A model generated the notes under the pieces. It searched no databases, had not been told where the DNA came from, and was given only the letters and a program-made list of their open reading frames with translations. Shown here piece by piece: positions 58,442 through 64,000 of a stretch of 64,000 bases of DNA. The stretch spans positions 1,426,001-1,490,000 of the forward strand of contig NZ_CP092365.1 in assembly GCF_022370835.2 (NCBI RefSeq), written 5' to 3'. How positions within the stretch are numbered: position 1 is the first letter of the stretch; every line of letters begins with the position of its first letter. The position numbers and the translations under genes were made by a program. Source of the stretch: Mycolicibacillus parakoreensis. Its GTDB lineage: Bacteria; Actinomycetota; Actinomycetes; Mycobacteriales; Mycobacteriaceae.

Positions 58442-58888
58442 GTGACGGACAAGACGGCACAGATCATCTACATCGAGGCCGGGCCGGAAGCGGTGATGGA
58501 GGTCATCGCCGACATCGGCTCCTACCCGCAGTGGGTGTCGGAGTACAAGCAGGCCGAGGTGTTGGAGTCCGACCCCGACGGGTACCCGAAGACCGCGCGG
58601 CTGCAGCTCGATGCCGCGGTCATCAAAGACACCATGGTGTTGTCCTACCAGTGGGCGCCCGACCGGCGTTCGGTGCGCTGGACTCTGGTCTCCAGCTCGC
58701 TGCTGAAGGCTCTCGACGGCGCATACTTGTTGACGCCGAAGGGATCCGGCACCGAGGTGACCTACGAGCTCTCGGTGGATCTGATGGTGCCGATGATCGG
58801 CTTGCTCAAGCGCAAGGCCGAGCGTCGGCTCACCGATACGGCGTTGAAGGACCTGAAGAAACGAGTCGAGGCTGAGTCAGACCAGTGA
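58442..58888 (+). CDS. SRPBCC family protein (polyketide cyclase-like, Rv2185c/TB16.3-like)
   Basis: A 148-aa SRPBCC protein of the coenzyme Q-binding/polyketide-cyclase type. The pattern IYIEAGPEAVMEVIADIGSYPQWVSEYKQAEVLE (first strand, helix and conserved W), VLSYQWAPDRRSVRWTL and a long C-terminal helix ending in ALKDLKKRVEAE are typical. These proteins bind hydrophobic ligands; none is identified. GTG 58442 has GGGAGCAGGAAG upstream. The ATPase gene starts 4 nt after its stop, indicating an operon. Confidence 0.88.
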   Translation: MTDKTAQIIYIEAGPEAVMEVIADIGSYPQWVSEYKQAEVLESDPDGYPKTARLQLDAAVIKDTMVLSYQWAPDRRSVRWTLVSSSLLKALDGAYLLTPKGSGTEVTYELSVDLMVPMIGLLKRKAERRLTDTALKDLKKRVEAESDQ

Positions 58889-58892
58889 GGCG

Positions 58893-60146
58893 GTGACCGC
58901 CCCGCCCCGCGGGTCCGCCCGGATCAGCTTGTTCGTCGGCAAGGGCGGTGTCGGCAAATCCACCCTGGCGGCGGCGACCGCCGTGCGCGACGCGGCCGCC
59001 GGGGATCGGGTGCTGCTGGTCTCCACCGACCAGGCCCACTCGCTCGGGGATGTGCTCGGCGTGCCGGTCGCGGCCACCGGCGGCGCCGACCCGGTCTCGG
59101 TGGTCGTCGACGACACCGCCGCGGAGGTCGGCGCGCTCGACGCGCTGGCCCTCGACACCCTGGGTCTGTTGGAGGCGCAGTGGCGCCGGGCGGTCGAGGT
59201 GATCGGCGCGCGGTTTCCCGACTCGGAGCTGGGCCGGATCGCCCCGGAGGAACTCGCGGCGCTGCCCGGGGTGCAGGAGGTGCTCGGGCTGCACCAGGTG
59301 GGCGTCCTGGCCGACAGTGGCCGCTGGGACCGGGTCGTGGTGGACTGCGCGTCGACCGCCGACGCGCTGCGGATGCTGACCCTGCCGGGGACCTTCGGGT
59401 TGTACGTGGAGCGGGCGTGGCCGCGGCATCGCCGACTGGCCTCCGGTGACGGGGCGTCGGCGGCGCTCGCCGACCTCTTCGAGCGGCTCACCGACGGGGT
59501 GGACCGGCTCACCGCGGTGCTCACCGACGGCAGTCGCGTCGCCGCCCACCTGGTGCTCACGGCCGAACGGGTGGTGGCCGCCGAGGCGGTGCGGACCCTG
59601 GGGTCCCTGGCGCTGATGGGGGTTCGGGTCGAGGAGATGATCGTCAACCAGGTTCTGGTGCAAGACGATTCCTACGAATACCGCAATCTGCCGGCCCACC
59701 CCGCCTTCGACTGGTACGCCGAGCGGATCGCCGAACAACGGATGGTGCTCGCCGACCTCGACGCCGCCATCGGTGCGGCGCGCCTGGTGCTGACACCGCA
59801 TCTGGCCGGGGAGCCGATCGGGCCGAAGGCGTTGGCGGATCTTCTCGCCGCCGCACGTCAGCGCGACGGGTCGGCGCTGCCGGGCCCGTTGCGGCCGGTC
59901 GTCGACCGGGAATCGGGATCGGGGTTGGAGGCGGTGTATCGGCTGCGACTAGAGTTGCCTCAGGTCGATCCCGGTTCGCTGACGTTGGGCAGGGTCGAGG
60001 ACGACCTGATCATCGGCGCCGGCGGGGTGCGGCGACGGATCCGGCTGGCCTCCGTGCTGCGTCGCTGCACGGTGATCGACGCCGCCCTGCGCGGCACCGA
60101 GCTGACGGTGCGTTTCCGACCGAATCCGGAGGTGTGGCCCGCGTGA
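58893..60146 (+). CDS. ArsA/Get3-like P-loop ATPase
   Basis: A 417-aa SIMIBI-class ATPase (positional counterpart of Rv2184c). The deviant Walker A GKGGVGKSTLAAATA near residue 15, switch I region VSTDQAHSLGDVLG and Walker B-like VVVDCASTADALRML fit the ArsA/GET3 family. The C-terminal third (LELPQVDPGSLTLGRVEDDLII, RLASVLRRCTVIDAALRGTELTVRF) is the ArsA HSP20-like beta domain. Arsenite transport is not implied; mycobacterial members are uncharacterised. The GTG start is 4 nt after the SRPBCC stop, and the stop overlaps the next gene (GTGA). Confidence 0.88.
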   Translation: MTAPPRGSARISLFVGKGGVGKSTLAAATAVRDAAAGDRVLLVSTDQAHSLGDVLGVPVAATGGADPVSVVVDDTAAEVGALDALALDTLGLLEAQWRRAVEVIGARFPDSELGRIAPEELAALPGVQEVLGLHQVGVLADSGRWDRVVVDCASTADALRMLTLPGTFGLYVERAWPRHRRLASGDGASAALADLFERLTDGVDRLTAVLTDGSRVAAHLVLTAERVVAAEAVRTLGSLALMGVRVEEMIVNQVLVQDDSYEYRNLPAHPAFDWYAERIAEQRMVLADLDAAIGAARLVLTPHLAGEPIGPKALADLLAAARQRDGSALPGPLRPVVDRESGSGLEAVYRLRLELPQVDPGSLTLGRVEDDLIIGAGGVRRRIRLASVLRRCTVIDAALRGTELTVRFRPNPEVWPA

Positions 60147-60499
60147 CCGGCACGCACCCCGACGTGGGGCCCGAACTGCGCCGCCTGGCGCGGTCCATCC
60201 TCGACGGTATCGATCCGGCGCTGCGTGCGGTGGCGACGATGGCCGCCGCCGGCGACCCCGGCAAATGCCAGCAGGTGTGGTGCCCGGTGTGCGCGTTGGC
60301 CGCCGTGATCAACGGCGAGCACCATCCGCTGCTGGAGGTGATCGGCGAGCACAGCGTGGCGCTGCTGACGGTGATCCGCGCCCTGATCGACAATGCCGAC
60401 GCCGGCACCGACACCCCGCCGCCCGACGGCCCGCCCGGCGGCGGCTCCGATGCGCCCCGACGCGGCTATGAACACATCCCGGTTTCGGTCGAAGAGTAA
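60143..60499 (+). CDS. Small Cys-motif protein (Rv2183c-like), unknown function
   Basis: A 118-aa protein with an N-terminal helical region, a Cys/His cluster KCQQVWCPVCALAAVINGEHHPLL (C-x5-C-x2-C plus His) suggesting a metal site, another helix and an acidic/Pro-Gly-rich tail. GTG 60143 overlaps the ATPase stop by 4 nt and has GGAGG upstream; GTG 60134 is less likely. Translational coupling suggests it acts with the ATPase. Function unknown. Confidence 0.8.
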   Translation: MTGTHPDVGPELRRLARSILDGIDPALRAVATMAAAGDPGKCQQVWCPVCALAAVINGEHHPLLEVIGEHSVALLTVIRALIDNADAGTDTPPPDGPPGGGSDAPRRGYEHIPVSVEE

Positions 60500-60582
60500 A
60501 CCGGAGGCTGGCCGTCATCGGCTCTGCGAGTAAAGTTGGCCGCAAGGAACAGGCATCGGTCGACGGGCGATCAGGAGGGTCC

Positions 60583-61311
60583 ATGTGGTATTGGCTGTTC
60601 AAGTACATCTTCATGGGCCCTTTGCTCAGTCTGCTGGGCCGGCCGAAAATTGAAGGACTCGAACACGTCCCGCCCTCCGGGGCGGCGATTTTGGCCAGCA
60701 ACCATTTGGCGGTGGCGGACAGTTTTTTTCTGCCGCTGGTGGTGCGTCGGCGGATCACGTTCCTGGCGAAATCCGAGTACTTCACCGGTACCGGTCTCAA
60801 GGGCTGGTTCACCCGGTGGTTCTACAGCGTCTCCGGGCAGGTGCCGATCGACCGCACCGACGCCGACGCCGCGCAGGCCGCGCTGCAGACCGCACAGCGG
60901 TTGCTCGACGAGGGCAAACTGCTCGGCATGTACCCCGAGGGCACCCGGTCGCCGGACGGCCGGCTCTACAAGGGCAAGACCGGACTCGCGCGACTGGCGC
61001 TGGAGACCGGAATCCCGGTGATCCCGGTGGCGATGATCGGCACCGACGTCGTCAACCCGCCGGGCAGCAAGATGTGGCGCTTCGGCCGCGTCACGGTGCG
61101 CTTCGGCAAGCCGATGGACTTCTCCCGATTCGAGGGGCTCGGCGGCAACCGCTTCATCGAACGGGCGGTCATCGACGAGGTCATGTACGAGCTGATGGGC
61201 CTCTCCGGCCAAGAGTACGTCGACATCTACGCCGCCAGCGTCAAGGACGGCTCCCAGGCGTCGCCGGCGGAGGATCCCGCCGACCGCATCTCGGAGACGA
61301 TGGCCGGCTAA
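60583..61311 (+). CDS. 1-acyl-sn-glycerol-3-phosphate acyltransferase (PlsC family)
   Basis: A 242-aa PlsC-type acyltransferase (positional counterpart of Rv2182c), forming phosphatidic acid from lysophosphatidic acid. The catalytic HxxxxD motif is NHLAVADSFF, the substrate motif YPEGTRSPDGRLYKGKTGLARLA is present, and IPVIPVAMIGTD is the third block. N-terminal YWLFKYIFMGPLLSLLG is a membrane-associated helix. CAGGAGGGTCC before ATG 60583 is a strong ribosome-binding site. Convergent with the mannosyltransferase. Confidence 0.92.
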   Translation: MWYWLFKYIFMGPLLSLLGRPKIEGLEHVPPSGAAILASNHLAVADSFFLPLVVRRRITFLAKSEYFTGTGLKGWFTRWFYSVSGQVPIDRTDADAAQAALQTAQRLLDEGKLLGMYPEGTRSPDGRLYKGKTGLARLALETGIPVIPVAMIGTDVVNPPGSKMWRFGRVTVRFGKPMDFSRFEGLGGNRFIERAVIDEVMYELMGLSGQEYVDIYAASVKDGSQASPAEDPADRISETMAG

Positions 61312-61339
61312 GGGCCGGTTGCCGTCGTATGCCCCCTCC

Positions 61340-61383
61340 GATCCGGTGCTGATCTGGTGCCGATCCGGTGCCGATCCGGTGAG
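61340..61383. repeat. Four tandem copies of an 11-bp repeat
   Basis: The unit GATCCGGTGCC and variants occurs at 61340-61350, 61351-61361, 61362-61372 and 61373-61383, with one or two mismatches in the first, second and fourth. It lies in the gap between the convergent acyltransferase and mannosyltransferase genes. Confidence 0.85.
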
Positions 61384-61398
61384 GCCGTCACCGAACCG

Positions 61399-61441
61399 CA
61401 CGTTTGCGTGCGCGAACCGCGCGGATTCGCGCAGAAACGTG
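61399..61441. terminator. Hairpin between convergent acyltransferase and mannosyltransferase genes
   Basis: CACGTTT (61399-61405) pairs with AAACGTG (61435-61441). After small bulges GCGCGAA (61410-61416) pairs with TTCGCGC (61426-61432) around a 9-nt loop. It is symmetric, so it could terminate from both sides. The remaining 60 bp to 61505 show nothing further. Confidence 0.5.
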
Positions 61442-61505
61442 AGTCTGGCGAGTGTGGCGGGAGGGCGGCCGACGGCCCGTTAACGAACGCGTCGCGCGTC
61501 GGCGT

Positions 61506-62789
61506 TCAGGCGCCGGCCGGGACCGACTCGGTGGCCGGTGCGGCGACCGCGGGGTGGCGCGGCCGCACCGTGGTGACCACCAGCAGCGCCAACGCCCACC
61601 ACACGTACGACAACCCGGCCAGTTGGCGCCACCAGGCGGCGTCGGCCTCGTGGTTCTCCGGCAGCAGCACCAGCATCGGCGGGCACACCATGATCGCGGC
61701 CCCCGACACCACCAGGGCGCCCAGCAGGGCGCTGCGCCGCCGGTAACCGAGCACCGCGGTCACCACCACCGCCGGCAGCGCCCACACCCAGTGATGCGAC
61801 CAGGACACCGGGGAGACCACCAGCCCGAACAGCGCGATGCAGACCAGCGCTAGGGCGGGCTGGCCGGCACGCAACGCGCGCCGGGCGGCGACCAGCGTCA
61901 GCACCAGCACCAGCACCGACCCGATCAGCCACACGGTCGTGCGGTCCGGGGCCGACAGCCCCATCCGGGCCAGGGCCCCGGCGATGTTCTGGTTGGTGTT
62001 CAACGTGGCCCCACCGATGCGGTCGGTGTTGCGCACGGTGTGCGTCCAGTACTCCAGCGAATCCTGCCGCGCGAGCACCGCCGCCAGCAGGGTGGCCCCC
62101 ACCAGCGACACCGCGGTCATCGCCATGGCGCGGCCGTCCCGGCGCAGCAGAAAGAACAGCACAAACACCGCGGGGGTCAGCTTCAGCGCGATCGCGAACC
62201 CCAGCAGCAGCCCGCGCGGCCACGGGGTGCGCCGGGGCAGGCAGTCGGCGATCACCAGCGCCATCAACACCACGTTGATCTGGCCGAACGAGAAATTCGA
62301 CCGGATCGGCTCGAAGGCGATCACGGTCGGGGCGGCCACCGCCGCGGCCAGCCAGGCCCGCCGCCACCAGGCCGGTCCCGGCGCCACCGCCGTGGTCGGC
62401 CAGACGTCGAGGGACGTCAGCACCAACGTCACCGAAACGATCAGCAGCACCAGCGTCACCAGGGTGATCACCGCGGTGGCCACCGGCAGCGGCATCACGG
62501 CGAACGGGCTGAACACGATCGCGGCCAGCGGGGGATAGGTGAACGGCAGATTCAGCCCGCTGCGGGTGGGGAACAGCACCCCGTCGGTGTACAGCGGCAG
62601 GCCGTCCAGCCACGCCCGCCCGCCCATGCGGTAGACGTCGATGTCGATGCGGTACGGCCAGTGGGTCAGCACCCACCAGCTCGCCCCGGCCAGCGCCACC
62701 GCGGTCAGCGCCTGAAAGATCCGCCACGCCACCCGTTTGCGTCGCATGCCCCCGTCGGGCGACCGCCATCTGCTCATGTTGACCCACAC
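61506..62789 (-). CDS. Alpha-(1->2) mannosyltransferase, GT-C family (Rv2181/MptC-like)
   Basis: A 427-aa polytopic GT87/DUF2029 mannosyltransferase using polyprenyl-phosphate-mannose outside the membrane. Its M. tuberculosis counterpart adds alpha-1,2 mannoses to lipomannan/LAM. The first extracytoplasmic loop has the acidic motif [20 protein letters not shown], and [18 protein letters not shown] is a family block. About ten hydrophobic helices follow, with [15 protein letters not shown] in the C-terminal half. Start is GTG 62789 or ATG 62777; a TAGTGT hexamer ending at 62788 favours the latter if transcription begins just downstream. Confidence 0.9.
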   Translation of the reverse strand: MWVNMSRWRSPDGGMRRKRVAWRIFQALTAVALAGASWWVLTHWPYRIDIDVYRMGGRAWLDGLPLYTDGVLFPTRSGLNLPFTYPPLAAIVFSPFAVMPLPVATAVITLVTLVLLIVSVTLVLTSLDVWPTTAVAPGPAWWRRAWLAAAVAAPTVIAFEPIRSNFSFGQINVVLMALVIADCLPRRTPWPRGLLLGFAIALKLTPAVFVLFFLLRRDGRAMAMTAVSLVGATLLAAVLARQDSLEYWTHTVRNTDRIGGATLNTNQNIAGALARMGLSAPDRTTVWLIGSVLVLVLTLVAARRALRAGQPALALVCIALFGLVVSPVSWSHHWVWALPAVVVTAVLGYRRRSALLGALVVSGAAIMVCPPMLVLLPENHEADAAWWRQLAGLSYVWWALALLVVTTVRPRHPAVAAPATESVPAGA

Positions 62790-62866
62790 ACTATCGGGGT
62801 GGGCCGCAGCGGCCGGGGCGGCGACGCGCCGGGGCCCGCGCGCCCCCGGACTCGGTGTCGGCGGGC

Positions 62867-62878
62867 TACGTTTTCCCC
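62867..62878 (+). promoter_or_regulatory. Candidate leaderless -10 of the Rv2180c-like gene
   Basis: TACGTT at 62867-62872 lies 6 nt before ATG 62879. Confidence 0.45.
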
Positions 62879-63838
62879 ATGCTCGACTGGTTTCGCCAGG
62901 ACATCGTCGACGGCGGCCGCCTGCCGTTGCTGTGCTGCCTCATCGCGTTCCTGGCGACGTTTCTGATCACCCGCATCACCGTGCGCCACATCCGCAGCCA
63001 GAACGCCAAGGGGGTGCGTCCGCGCTGGTGGCAGCCGCGCAACGTCCACCTGGGCACCAAACACATCCACCACGTGGTGTTCGGGGTGGTGCTGGTGCTG
63101 GTCTCCGGGATCGGGTTGGTCATCGTCGCCGGGGAGGGCCACGAGCTGCCGGTCACCATCGCCGCGATCGGTTTCGGGATCGGCGCGGCCCTGGTGCTCG
63201 ACGAATACGCGCTGATCCTGCACCTGGCCGACGTGTACTGGGAGGAGGACGGGCGGGCCTCGGTGGACGCGGTGTTCGCCGCCACCGCGGTGACCGGGCT
63301 GCTGGTGCTGGGTTTTCATCCGCTGACGTTTCTGGTGGCGCTGTGGCACGACACGTCCTCGCTGATCGTGCAGATCGGGGTGTTCTCCAGCCTGGTGCTG
63401 ACCTTGCCGCTGGCGGTGGTGGTGCTGTTCAAGGGCAAGGTGTGGACCGGGCTGTGCGGGATGTTCTTCTTCCCGCTGTTGGTGATCGGGGCGATCCGGC
63501 TGTCCCGGCCGCACGCGCCGTGGGCCCGGTGGCGCTACCACGCCCGGCCCACCACCATGCGCCGTGCCCTGGACCGGGAACGCCGGCAGCGCCGGCCGGT
63601 GGTGCGGGCCAAACTGTGGCTGCAGGACGCCATCGCCGGGCGCCCCCAGGTGCACGACGAGGTCACCGTCACCGCCGCGGTCAACCGGGAGGTGCGGGTG
63701 GCCTCGGCGCCGACCGAGCCGATCATGATCCGGCGGGTCCGCCCGACCCGCACGCCGTCGGCGGCGGCCGACCGGGCGGCCTCGGCGCCGACGGTGCCGA
63801 TCGCCCGGCTGCGCGCCCCCGGTGACCGCCGCCAGTGA
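62879..63838 (+). CDS. Polytopic membrane protein (Rv2180c-like), unknown function
   Basis: A 319-aa membrane protein with about six helices in the first 220 residues. The conserved polar segment [23 protein letters not shown], with clustered His residues, lies between helices 1 and 2, and [19 protein letters not shown] after helix 3. A basic cytoplasmic C-terminal tail (about residues 225-319) follows. Clustered His and Asp/Glu at membrane borders could bind metal; this is speculation. The stop lies 18 nt before the exoribonuclease gene. Confidence 0.85.
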   Translation: MLDWFRQDIVDGGRLPLLCCLIAFLATFLITRITVRHIRSQNAKGVRPRWWQPRNVHLGTKHIHHVVFGVVLVLVSGIGLVIVAGEGHELPVTIAAIGFGIGAALVLDEYALILHLADVYWEEDGRASVDAVFAATAVTGLLVLGFHPLTFLVALWHDTSSLIVQIGVFSSLVLTLPLAVVVLFKGKVWTGLCGMFFFPLLVIGAIRLSRPHAPWARWRYHARPTTMRRALDRERRQRRPVVRAKLWLQDAIAGRPQVHDEVTVTAAVNREVRVASAPTEPIMIRRVRPTRTPSAAADRAASAPTVPIARLRAPGDRRQ

Positions 63839-63856
63839 GGCCATAGTGAGGTTTGC

Positions 63857-64000
63857 ATGAGGTTTTTCTACGACACCGAATTCATCGACGACGGGCACAC
63901 CATCGAGTTGATCTCGATCGGGGTGGTCGCCGAGGACGGCCGCGAGTACTACGCGGTGTCCACTGAGTTCGACCCGGGCCGCGCCGGCCGGTGGGTGCGC
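63857..64000 (+). CDS. DEDD 3'-exoribonuclease (Rv2179c-like), truncated by the window end
   Basis: Only the first 48 codons are present. MRFFYDTEFIDDGHTIELISIGVVAEDGREYYAVSTEFD has the first DEDD acidic pair (DTE) and the conserved ISIG strand of the Rv2179c family of 3' exoribonucleases, which trim single-stranded RNA overhangs. The position downstream of the Rv2180c-like gene agrees. GTGAGG precedes ATG 63857 by about 6 nt. Confidence 0.85.
   Translation, partial: MRFFYDTEFIDDGHTIELISIGVVAEDGREYYAVSTEFDPGRAGRWVR

Overview
The window is a contiguous, very GC-rich stretch of a mycobacterial chromosome (family Mycobacteriaceae; species not determinable by eye). Gene content and order largely match the M. 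tuberculosis H37Rv segment running from rnpB/Rv2226 down to Rv2179c. Diagnostic members are glnA1/glnE/glnA2, caeA and its paralogue, lipB/lipA, an actinobacterial two-lipoyl E2 (dlaT), qcrCAB with ctaC/ctaE/ctaF, mmpS3, pimB', a PPE protein and the GT-C mannosyltransferase. H37Rv comparisons are from memory of that genome, not from a search.

Layout. 1-0.4 kb: 3' part of RNase P RNA. 0.4-16.8 kb: CYTH-CHAD protein, panB, a WS/DGAT acyltransferase, two secreted CaeA-type serine hydrolases, glnA2-glnE, then an accessory block (hotdog thioesterase, F420-type LLM oxidoreductase, acyl-CoA dehydrogenase, DoxX protein, dtd, a 68-aa protein, an AbiEi/DUF559-like protein) ending in a striking long inverted repeat. 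17-24.5 kb: glnA1, RDD and DUF4191 membrane proteins, lipB-lipA, a TIGR01777 epimerase and dlaT. 24.6-26.2 kb: a PPE-PPW gene with a His/Asp-rich segment, preceded by two palindromes that look like zinc-uptake-regulator (Zur/FurB) boxes. 26-38.6 kb: pepB and gcvT sharing a symmetric divergent promoter, ilvE, cobU-cobT-cobS, DUF3043 protein, glycerate kinase, erpA, a membrane protein, adenosine kinase and asnB. 38.7-49.3 kb: the respiratory supercomplex genes as two convergent groups, ctaC-ctaF-mmpS3-DUF2561 on + and ctaE-qcrC-qcrA-qcrB on -. Between them lie an HSL esterase, a DoxX protein and an IS110-family insertion sequence. 49.4-64 kb: trpD, an exonuclease/GIY-YIG protein, a small Cys-motif protein, an NlpC/P60 hydrolase, a metalloprotease, pimB', fadD15, two SRPBCC proteins, an ArsA-like ATPase, a small Cys protein, an acyltransferase, a mannosyltransferase, a membrane protein, and the first 48 codons of a DEDD exoribonuclease.

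How the genes work together. GlnE adenylylates and deadenylylates GlnA1, which carries the expected Tyr. LipB and LipA make the lipoyl groups that the two lipoyl domains of DlaT (and the glycine cleavage system that uses GcvT) need. CobU, CobT and CobS assemble the lower loop of cobalamin and are translationally coupled. QcrCAB with CtaC/E/F form the bcc-aa3 supercomplex. PimB', the mannosyltransferase, the acyltransferase and FadD15 belong to phosphatidylinositol mannoside/LAM and lipid metabolism.

A recurrent theme is a TANNNT (or CATACT) -10 hexamer 6-8 nt before the start codon, implying many leaderless mRNAs. The best candidates for new biology are the Zur-box/His-rich PPE unit, the candidate bridge RNA in the IS110 left end, the mirror-symmetric pepB/gcvT promoter and the nested inverted repeat at 16.74-16.81 kb.
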